From Geosiphon pyriformis (taxonomy: Eukaryota; Glomeromycota; Glomeromycetes; Archaeosporales; Geosiphonaceae): DNA of 17,484 nt. The position numbers and the translations under genes are program-made. The notes below the pieces were generated by a model, which ran no database searches, was not told the DNA's origin, and saw only the letters and a program-made list of their open reading frames with translations. This document shows positions 1-7,861 of this stretch, piece by piece (position 1 is the stretch's first letter; the number at the start of each line of letters is the position of its first letter). The stretch covers positions 37,342-54,825 of the forward strand of contig JAAOMT010000722.1 of assembly GCA_016748015.1 (NCBI GenBank), in the 5' to 3' direction.

Positions 1-1225
1 GCAGTAGGACGATTCTTAGGATTAGCATCCCAACACTTTTTAATGAGTTTACGGATAGAAGGTGGAATAAGTGGGGAGGTAATATTAGGTCTTTGACCAT
101 TTAAAATAGCCATTATAAGGATTTCGTTATGAGGACAATCATAAAAAGGAGGTTTTCCTGTTGATAATTCCCATAATAACATTCCTAGACTATAAATATC
201 ACCAGCTGTTGTAAACTTTTCTCCTCTTAAAACTTCTGGTGGAATATATGGAATCACTCCACATATCTTTTTTTCTTTCATGTCTTTTCCTGTTGTTGGG
301 TCTGTTGTTGTTGTTGCTTCATGGTTTACTGGTTGACATAATCCAAGGTCTCCAATATTTACCCAGTTTTCACTTAATTGTAGGATGTTGCCCGAGTGTA
401 AATCACGATGAACCATACCAGAAGAATGAATTGAATCAAGTCCAAAAGCTATATAACATGCGATACGTATTTTTTTAGCCCAACTCTTAGAATGAAAATT
501 TGTTGATAAATATTTTCGCATATCTCCATGTTCGGCAAACTCCATCACAATTCCATACTCGAGTGTTTCAGCGTTTCGCGTAATCCCCAATATTTTAGAG
601 ACATAAGAACTTCTATATCCACCGTTATTAATAAACAAAGCACTTTGAATATTTAACTATCAAACCACAGTGTAAAAAAAGATTAAGTAAATAGATAATA
701 TATATAGTAAATAAATAATAGGTAAATGTAAATTAAATTAATATATATAAATATAAATAGTTTGCTTACCTCTTTAAACACTTCTGAACTGTTCGTTGGG
801 ATAATTTTTATTGCTACTTGGATCCCTTTTGTATATATATTTCTTTCATATTCCATTGAACCATGATGTTTTATACTTTCTACATCAATTAATCCATCAA
901 TTAAGGTTGCTTTATAAATTATACCAAACCCTCCTCTAGCAATTTCGTTGATATTCAACAAACGCTCCCATGGAATCCATTCATAGTAATTCAATCTACC
1001 ATAAATATAAGATTGATTAGGTGGAATATAGATTGGATTCTTAATTATTTTATCAACTTCTTCATTGCCACTTGAAAAGTCTTTATAATGTTTTTCAAAA
1101 AACATGAACCAGCATTCTTTACAATAATTATTACTATCATCTTTAATACTCTCTTGACACTCTCTACATTCGTTGCAATTATGAGCGTATGGACGAGTTG
1201 TTCTTTTAATTTCTTTGTTTTCCAT
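1..1225 (-). CDS. Protein kinase (TKL/Tyr-kinase-like, AMF expanded family), 3' end outside window
   Basis: Spliced model: exon 1 at 1225-770 (152 codons), intron 769-657, exon 2 from 656 to the window edge (218 codons and 2 bases). Residues 1-40 carry five cysteines (C17, C20, C23, C35, C38) in two CxxC-type groups, a possible small metal-binding head. The kinase domain follows: Gly loop IARGGFG at 95-101, VAIK lysine K140, catalytic HRDLHSGN with D237, DLG (not DFG) at 255-257, PPE in the APE position at 291-293, DIYSLGMLLWEL near 305, and NRPT at the cut end. All catalytic residues needed for phosphotransfer are present, so the enzyme is probably active as a soluble cytoplasmic Ser/Thr or Tyr kinase; substrate unknown. 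There is no signal peptide or membrane segment in the spliced product. The start ATG sits in CCATGG and is shared with the inverted paralogue at 6401. The reading frame is open throughout. Confidence 0.9.
657..769 (-). other. Phase-0 intron of the left kinase gene
   Basis: The intron starts GTAAGC and ends TTTGATAG (read on the minus strand), 113 bases, and separates exactly 152 codons from exon 2. Removing it joins VFKE to LNIQSALF and keeps the kinase domain continuous between the VAIK lysine and the HRD loop. A possible branch site, CTTAAT, lies about 20-25 bases before the 3' end. The homologous intron at 6846-6957 is almost identical, which supports the model. Without splicing the frame reads into an AT-rich stretch and ends. 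Confidence 0.88.
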
Positions 1226-1441
1226 GGTTAACTTTATGTGAATAAAATTAAATAAAATTGAATAGGCTATTATTCGAATAGGGTTTTTAACAAGAACAAA
1301 GGTTTTTTTTTTTCGAAAGTAAATTTTTTAAAGGTGGAGTTAGTATTTATGTTATTTCTCTGTGTTCACATATCGTTATTCATCATACTAAAATAGGTTT
1401 AACTATGAACAAATCTAAGTAGCTATAATACAAACTATTTT
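1226..1441 (-). promoter_or_regulatory. Conserved 5' flank of left kinase (candidate promoter)
   Basis: About 215 bases upstream of the left ATG match the flank of the right kinase (6198-6400) almost base for base, including a TATTCGAATA palindrome (1271-1280) about 46-55 bases before the ATG, a T/A run, and a conserved block around ATGTTATTTCTCTG. No clear TATA box is seen. Conservation may only reflect recent duplication, so the promoter role is an inference from position. Confidence 0.45.
1271..1280. promoter_or_regulatory. TATTCGAATA palindrome upstream of left kinase
   Basis: A perfect 10-base palindrome with a central CpG inside the longer near-palindrome CTATTCGAATAATAG, 46 bases from the ATG. 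The same site is kept at the same distance in the right copy (6346-6355). It could be a dimeric transcription factor site; nothing beyond position and symmetry supports this. Confidence 0.3.
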
Positions 1442-3425
1442 TAAACCAATCAAAAATTGAAGTTTTCAATTTCATCATCATAATTTTTTTTTCAATAAAC
1501 AAAAATGATTTTTCACAGTGTTATTTTTAACAAACCATTAACTGATTGATTATATTAATATATATATAATAACTTTTAAATTAGTCATCAATTTATTTAT
1601 TTTATTATTGAATTAAAATTATTTATAAATTATTTTAAAAAATTATATTTCTAAACAAAAAAGTTTACTAAGATTGTAATAAACTATATAAACAATTAAA
1701 ATAATTTTTAATTTCAAATATCTGGTGTTTTTTAAAAAAAAAATTAAAATTGTAAAAAAAATTATTATTTAATTAATTTCTTAAAAATAAAGGTAAAACA
1801 AATGTTTTTTTTACATATTTAAAAGTTTTAAACTAAAACATAAAAAATAATTTATTAAAATTTTTAATTGGTTTTTACAAATTTTAAATTTTAAATTCTA
1901 TTATTAAACACTTGTAAAATAAAATTAATTGGAATTTTTACTATTTGTTTAACTAAATTTATAATAAAAAAAACTTGTAACAGTAAAATTTTTTGATATA
2001 ATAAATAATATTTTAAAAATTAAAATTTAATTTAAAGTAATAATTTAAAATTATTTTAAATGTTTAATTTTAATAATATTATATTTAAATTTAAAATTGG
2101 TATTTAAACAATTGTAAAGTTATTAGTTTTTAAAAAAAATGTTTTTATTAATTATAATTTTTTTTTGGTTTTAACAAAATATAGTTTATATTTTTTAATT
2201 TTAAAAATTAAATTATAAACTTAATTTGTATATTTCTTACATATAATTAACTATTTATATCTAAGTTAATAAATAAATATTTATTTTTTAAACTAAAAAT
2301 ATTTAATATTTTAATTAACCAAAAATTAAATTTTTTTATTTATAAATTTAACAACATAAATTTTAAAAAAACCAATTTAAATTTATATATTTTATTAATA
2401 AAACTACTAAAAAACAAATTTAAATTTTATTAAAAAAATAATAGTTTTAATATAAAACACAAATTCAACAAAATAACTAACAAAAACTTAAAAAACAACA
2501 AAAAACTTAAAAATTTAACTTAAAAAAAATTCAATATTATTTTTTATTATTTAAATTAATTAATAAACTAAAAACAATATTTAAAAATACACAAAATTTA
2601 AAATAAATAATATTATATTATTATTGTTTAATAAATTTTAACTTAATATTAAAAGCTTTATAAAAACAAATTTTTTATTTATTTATAAATATAGTTTAAT
2701 TACTATTAATATAAAATAATTATATAAAATCTTAAATTAAATATAATTTTGTATTTTTTAAATATAACCAATTACTTAATTAATCAAAACAATATTATGT
2801 AACTATATTTACAAAAACTTTATTACTTATATTAATAAAAAACAAATATTTAATTTTTAAACCAAAATTAATTATTTAATTCTTTTTTATTCTTAATAAA
2901 TATATTACTTTTATTAAAAGATGATTTAATAATTTTTAAACAATAATTAATTATCAAATAATAAATTAACTTTTTTTTATATTTGTTTAAAGATTTAAAT
3001 TAAATAATTAAATTCTATTTTTGTGACTTATAATTAATTTATATACAAAATCAATTAAACAAAAAATAGCCAACTTAATATTTACAAAAACTGGTTTAAT
3101 TTTAACAAATTAAAACTTAAACACAAAATTTTTGATTAAAAACTAGATACAAATTTATATTATTGAAATTTAAACTTAAAAATTAGAGTACAGTAAATAT
3201 TGACAAATTTATATTAATTAAAAATTTTCAAAAATTAAAATATTCATTTAAAAAATTTCTACAAACTAAAAAATTTAAGCTATATATAAAACTATGATTA
3301 AAAAACTTTATTTTATTACAATATATAGACAAAACATTTAAATAATATTTATTATAAAGTTTTTTTTTAAATTATAATAAGTAATTTTCTATATAAAATT
3401 TTTATTATATATATATACAGATTTA

Positions 3426-4744
3426 TTGTATTTTTGCTAATATATTTTATAACTATGTATAAATTAAAGTATTAAACCAAAATAACAAAATATTAATTAA
3501 TATTATTAATATATAAATTATTTTTTTATTTTTTTATTATTAATTAACGAGTGCAGCCCAACCACTACCTAAGTACATAAGATCAAACAGAACCCTAAAT
3601 TAAGCATGGCTCATGCTCTTTCTACAAAATAATTTATAATATTAAAATTAAAATAAATTTTTTATAAAATATATTAAACTATATTGTCTATTAATTTAAT
3701 AAAGTAATATATATTACTAGAAACAATCTTGCTATTTACAATCAAAAACTTTTTTTTAATATTAAATAGTAGTATTAAACTAAAAAAAATAGTTTAGACT
3801 ATTAATTTATTAGTTTATTTATTATTAAAAATACCAAAATATTTTTTTATCTTTAATTATTTTTATAAAATATTTTATTATTAATTATATTAACTATATA
3901 ATAGTGTTTTATTTAACAACTATTGTAAAAATTAATTTTAATTATATTTAATTTTACTTGATAAGTATTTAGAACTGTTTAATTATTTAAACAAATTGTA
4001 ATTCTATAAATATTATAATATACTTAAGAGCCAATACTATAACTTACAATTCAATTAAGATAAAAAATAGTAAATTATAGACTTTTATATTTATATTCAT
4101 ATTTAAATTAAAAAAACAAGCTGTTATACTATTAATAATATTAAATAAACCAAAATTTTTAATTAAGTTATTTGTAAAAATTGTAATTTTAAGTAAACAT
4201 AAGTTTTTTAAATTAGAACAAACAATATCTAAACTATTTATATTTAATATACTTATTTTAAATAACAGTTAAAAAAATTGTAAATAATTTTAACCAAATT
4301 ATTGACAATAATAAAGTCTAAAATTAATAAAAACAAAAAAAAACAAAGTTTCTAAAATCCAATTGCTTCTAATAACAATTTTTTTTTAATTAAAACACTT
4401 ATTATAACTATTTAAAAATTAATTAACAAAAATTATGCTAAAATATTTAAAAAAACTTGACTATTTTAAAATACTTAAAATAAATTAAAACTTTTAAGAC
4501 AAAAATATTATATTTAAAATAAAATATATTGAACATATAAATTATTAAAAAAACTTTATTATATAAAAAAATTCTGGTAATATTAACTAAAAAATTGTTT
4601 AGAAAATTAACTTTTAATTTAACCAAAAACTAAAGTGGATTTTAAAAAATTTAACTTAAAATTTATAAATCTAATAATTTATGTTTAAAAAATCCGTTAA
4701 AAATCTTATTAGTATTAATAAAATTTATAATCAATATTATTTTC
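3426..4744 (-). repeat. Inverted copy of LINE ORF2 segment 16284-17484
   Basis: Both sequences can be followed without a break, apart from small indels and the 103-base insertion at 3524-3626. Anchors include TTGTATTTTTGCTAATATA at 3426 (complement of the last bases of the window), AACTATATAATAGTG near 3892, AATTATTGACAATAATAAAG near 4299, and ATCAATATTATTTTC ending at 4744. The homology stops sharply at 4744/16284 and probably continues beyond the right window edge. Confidence 0.88.
3515..3635 (-). mobile_element. 103-base 5'-truncated retroelement tail with 9-base target-site duplication
   Basis: Bases 3524-3626 are absent from the otherwise colinear LINE copy near 17400, which gives an empty-site comparison. 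Read on the minus strand the insert ends in an A-rich tail (AATAATAAAAAAATAAAA), and it is flanked by AAATTATTT (3515-3523) and AAATAATTT (3627-3635), a duplication with one mismatch. The body aligns with the last 100 bases of the element at 5210-5310 (shared GCATGA, ATGC, TTTAG, GTTTGAT, TTGGGC and the same tail), so both are 3' ends of one non-LTR family. It keeps a CpG and normal GC, so it is younger than the LINE it landed in. Confidence 0.8.
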
Positions 4745-5172
4745 AGCTTTTTGCTTTGGTTGAGTCTATTGTTGAGCTTATTGGCTCTTTGGTTACAACT
4801 TTTGAACAGTTTATTAATAATGATTTGGTTTCAAGTAGTGCTTTTGGTCTTAGGATCAATGAAGTTTTGGTGTATATGGGTTTCTTTAATAGAACTGTTG
4901 GTAAGTTGGAAAGAGAAGTAGTTTCTTTGAAAAAGAAATGTTGCATAGAAAACATTGATATATTTGGTGACTTGGAGCTTCCACTTATTGTAAGTAATGA
5001 AATGTTTTCTAATTTGATGTCCCTTTGAGAACATGAGTCTGTTGATATTAAAACTGATTCCTTTAAAACTGCTGAATAACTAGTTAGATTGGTTTCTTGT
5101 AGTGCAACTTTGTTTTTTGTTATTCAAAAGATGTTGTTTTTGAATAAGTTTTCTTCTGTAACATCAGTATAG
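4745..5172 (+). pseudogene. Retroelement-associated ORF fragment (C-terminal end), broken
   Basis: A frame with normal codon structure begins at about LFALVESIVELIG and runs through a Leu/Val-rich, probably helical segment to a TGA at 5026, then continues in the same frame (EHESVDIKT...) past a TAA to a TAG at 5170. It is about 140 codons with two internal stops that could come from Trp or Gln codons. The apparent ATG at 4681 lies in the neighbouring LINE fossil, so an ORF started there would be a chimera across the 4744 junction. I associate the protein with Glomeromycotina non-LTR repeats, because it sits directly before their 3' end, but I cannot place it in a domain family. GC is clearly higher than in the fossil to its left. 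Confidence 0.55.
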
Positions 5173-5326
5173 TGTGTTCTTGACTGGTCTAAGTGGCTGG
5201 TCATGTGTAAAAAGTGCATGATTTATGCCTAGTTTAGATCATTAGTTTGATGTATTGCACTAGGTGGCTTTTGGGCCTTACTCATTAAATGTAATAATAA
5301 AAAAATAAAAATAAAATAAAATAAAA
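5173..5326 (+). mobile_element. 3' untranslated end and A-rich tail of a non-LTR retroelement
   Basis: After the last stop comes a moderately GC-containing 3' end (GGTGGCTTTTGGGCCTTACT) followed by ATTAAATGTAATAAT and then a tail of AAAAAT and AAAAT units (5299-5326). The same tail style ends the insertion at 3524-3626. The tail abuts the inner edge of the right kinase arm at 5325. I found no convincing target-site duplication for this element. Confidence 0.7.
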
Positions 5327-5789
5327 TTTAAAATTTAAAATTTGTAAAAATCAATTAAAAATTTTAATAAATTATTTTTTATGTTTTAATTTAAAACTTT
5401 TAAATATGTAAAAAAAAAACATTTGTTTTATCTTTATTTTTAAGAAATTAATTAAATAATAATTTTTTTTACAATTTTAATTTTTTTTTTAAAAAACACC
5501 AGATATTTGAAATTTAAAATTATTTTAATTATTTATATAGTTTATTACAATTTTAGTAAACTTTTTTGTTTAGAAATATAATTTTTTAAAATAATTTATA
5601 AATAATTTTAATTCAATAATAAAATAAATAAATTGATGACTAATTTAAAAGTTTTTATATATATTTAATATAATCAATCAGTTAATGGTTTGTTAAAAAT
5701 AACACTGTAAAAAATCATTTTTGTTTATTGAAAAAAAAATGATGATGATGAAATTGAAAACTTCAATTTTTGATTGGTTTAAAAATAGT

Positions 5790-6197
5790 GTTAATCCATC
5801 AATATTTTAACGACATAAATAAACAACTTTTTAATTAATCTATAATCATATTTAAATTATGATAAAAATTAATAAACCTACCATTTATTAGTAAATGAAA
5901 TAAAAGGATACTAAATTAAAATATGTTTATATTTCATAATTGCCTTAATTATAACTAATATATATATATATTACAGTTCTAGTTTTGAAGCTTTTAGTGA
6001 AACAGAGGTATAAGTTTGGGCAATATAACGGCGGGAATAAATAGAAAGTTTGATGATATCAAAGGTAACATTTACGTATCGACCTTTTTTTGGAATTTAG
6101 AAACACGATAACATTTTTGGCCTCTATTTTAGTCCACAAAGAATTTCAGCAGTACAATATTTTTCATGTAATACATCGTTTTTAGTTGGCGTCTTTG
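5790..6197. other. 408-base block present only in the right arm
   Basis: In the left arm AAAAATAGT joins almost directly to TGTATTATAGCTACTTAG (complement of about 1420-1440, one T between); in the right arm the same two sequences are separated by 408 bases. No terminal inverted repeat or target-site duplication is visible, so a deletion in the left arm is at least as likely as an insertion in the right. The block keeps at least seven CpG sites in about 230 bases (6020-6195), unlike the fossils around it, and contains a broken reading frame. Confidence 0.75.
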
Positions 6198-6198
6198 T
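5971..6198 (-). pseudogene. Unrecognised gene remnant, 75 codons with two internal stops
   Basis: Read from 6198 down, one frame gives about 75 codons ending in TAA at 5971-5973, interrupted by TAG at codon 25 and TAA at codon 34. Recognisable pieces are DVLHEKYCTAEILCGLK (codons 8-24) and the 41-codon tail ending SVSLKASKLEL. The frame is unusually free of AT drift and is cut exactly where the left-arm indel begins, so the upstream part may be missing. A spliced gene with an intron over codons 25-34 is possible, but no good GT...AG pair is visible. I do not recognise the protein. Confidence 0.4.
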
Positions 6199-6400
6199 GT
6201 ATTATAGCTACTTAGATTTGTTCATAATTAAACCTATTTAGTATGATGAATAACGATAAGTGAACACAGAGAAATAACATAAATACTAACTCCACCTTTA
6301 AAAAATTACTTTCTAAAAAAAAACCTTTGTTCTTGTTAAAAACCCTATTCGAATAATAGCCTATTCAATTTTATTTAATTTTATTCACTTAAAGTTAACC
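6198..6400 (+). promoter_or_regulatory. Conserved 5' flank of right kinase (candidate promoter)
   Basis: Near-identical to the left flank (1226-1441), with TATTCGAATA at 6346-6355 and GTTAACCATGG at the start codon. The 408-base block lies immediately upstream, so any distal elements differ between the two genes. Confidence 0.4.
6346..6355. promoter_or_regulatory. TATTCGAATA palindrome upstream of right kinase
   Basis: Same 10-base palindrome, same distance to the ATG as at 1271-1280. Position and symmetry are the only evidence for a binding site. Confidence 0.3.
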
Positions 6401-6845
6401 ATGGAAAACAAAGAAATTAAAAGAACGACTCGTCCAGAGGCTCATGATTGCAATGAATGTCAACGGTGTCAACGGTCAATTAAATATAATTCGTCTAATA
6501 ATTGTAGTGAATGCCAGTTCATGTTTTTTGAAAAACATTATAAAGACTTTTCAAGTGGCAATGAAGAAGTTGATAAAATAATTAAAGAATCCAATCTATA
6601 TTCATAAATATGATGGTCAATTGAATTACTATGAATGGATTCCATGGGAGCGTTTGTTGAATATCAACCAAATTGCTAGAGGAGGGTTTGGGATAATTTA
6701 TAAAGCAACCTTAATTGATGGATTAATTGATCTAAATAGTATAAAACATGATGGTTCAATGGAATATGAAAGAAATAGAAATACAAAAGGGATAGAAGTA
6801 GCAATAAAAATTATCCCAACGAACAGTTCAGAAGTGTTTAAAGAG

Positions 6846-6957
6846 GTAACAAACTATTTATATTTATATATATTAATTTAATTCACATTTACCTATTATT
6901 TATTTACTATATATATTATCTATTTGTTTAATCTTTTTTTACACTGTGTTTTGATAG
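6846..6957 (+). other. Phase-0 intron of right kinase, weakened donor site
   Basis: Homologous to 657-769 and differing at only a handful of positions. The donor reads GTAACA instead of GTAAGC because one G is missing, which loses the favoured G at position +5. The acceptor TTTGATAG is unchanged. Without splicing the frame stops at a TAA near 6880. Confidence 0.8.
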
Positions 6958-7789
6958 TTATATATTCAAAGAGCTATGTTTAGTTATAAGGGATATGAAA
7001 GTTCTTATGTCTCTAAAATATTGGGGATTACGCAAAACGCTGAAACACTCGAGTATGGAATTGTGATGGAGTTTGCCGAACATGGAGATATGCGAAAATA
7101 TTTGTCAACAAATTTTCATTCTACGAGTTGGGATAATAAATTAGGGATCGCGTACAGTATAGCTCGGGGACTTTCTTCAATTCATTCTTCTGGTATGGTT
7201 CATCGTGACCTACATTCGGGCAACATCCTACAATTAGATGAAAGCTGGGTAGATATTGGAGACCTCGGATTATGTCAACCTACAAACAATGAAGCAACAA
7301 CAACAATAACAACAGAGGAAAAAAAGATATTCGGAGTGATTCCATATATTCCACCAGAAGTTTTAAGAGGAGAAAAGTTTACAACAGCTGGTGATATTTA
7401 TAGTCTAGGAATGTTATTATGGGAATTATCAATAGGAAAACCTCCTTTTCATGATTGTCCTCATGACGAAATCCTTATAATGGCTATTTTAAATGGTCAA
7501 AGACCTAATATTACCTCCCCACTTATTCCACCTTCTATCGGTAAACTCATTAAAAAGTGTTGGGATGCTAATCCTAAGAATCGTCCTACTGCTAGAGAAC
7601 TTACAGGAAAGTTTATGGAACTTCTTGATTTGTATAATAATCATATATTTAGATTGATATACTTTGGGAAATCAAATATACTAACAAAAATAGCAAAAAA
7701 TGACTCGACAACAACAAAGATAGCAATTCATCCAGAAGCAGTTTATACAAGTCGTCTTTTAACTGCTCAAATAGTCAATTTTTCAACAG

Positions 7790-7861
7790 GTTTGTTTATT
7801 TAATTTATAAAATGATTGATTTTATTTGCTTTAATTACATATTTTAACTTTCTTTTTAAAG
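7790..7861 (+). other. Second intron of right kinase (predicted)
   Basis: Begins GTTTGT and ends TTTTTAAAG, 72 bases, with TTTAACTTT as a possible branch region. Splicing joins FST to ELVYLPESNKVEKNFE, giving a charged C-terminal end. Without splicing the frame adds only GLFI and stops at 7801. The downstream piece lies in an otherwise non-coding AT-rich area yet reads cleanly, which is why I prefer the spliced form. The left gene is cut off before this point, so there is no paralogue check. Confidence 0.6.

Larger units (their letters stand above)
1..1897 (-). repeat. Left arm of large kinase inverted repeat
   Basis: The reverse complement of this arm aligns with 5325-7592. The inner edge is near 1897, at the motif AATTTAAAATTTAAAATTTG (read on the minus strand). 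In the noncoding part 1442-1897 I count only about a dozen differences over roughly 460 bases against 5325-5789. It lacks the 408-base block present at 5790-6197, where it has a single T. The arm probably continues past the window start, so its outer edge is unknown. Confidence 0.9.
1898..4744 (-). mobile_element. Decayed 5'-truncated LINE (ORF2 C-terminal half), minus strand
   Basis: This stretch is extremely AT-rich and practically free of CpG. From 4744 down to 3426 it matches the reverse complement of 16284-17484, where I can read the RNase H and preceding region of a LINE ORF2, so it is the C-terminal half of the same ORF in opposite orientation. Identity looks near 90 percent by eye, with C/T mismatches in both directions. 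The remainder (3425-1898) would be the region after RNase H and the 3' end; I could not read convincing protein there. The fragment begins abruptly at 4744, consistent with 5' truncation or a breakpoint, and ends at the edge of the left kinase arm. Non-functional. Confidence 0.65.
5325..7592 (+). repeat. Right arm of large kinase inverted repeat
   Basis: Aligns with the reverse complement of 1-1897. The difference in length is due mainly to the 408-base block at 5790-6197, partly offset by short coding deletions. Most flank differences make this arm more AT-rich (for example ATC for ACC and TAAA for TGAA), suggesting more deamination here than in the left arm. Homology ends at 7592 only because the left window edge is reached. 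Confidence 0.9.

Noticed and set aside
239-478. 79-codon plus-strand ORF with Leu-rich start
   Set aside because: It is antisense to exon 2 of the left kinase (the ACA/CAA-rich loop read backwards gives the Leu run).
4743-5034. Two minus-strand ORFs of 67-70 codons
   Set aside because: Antisense shadows of the plus-strand retroelement frame at 4745-5172, which has the better codon structure and the matching 3' end.
5790-6197. DNA transposon or MITE in the right arm
   Set aside because: No terminal inverted repeats or target-site duplication at the edges; a deletion in the left arm is equally simple.
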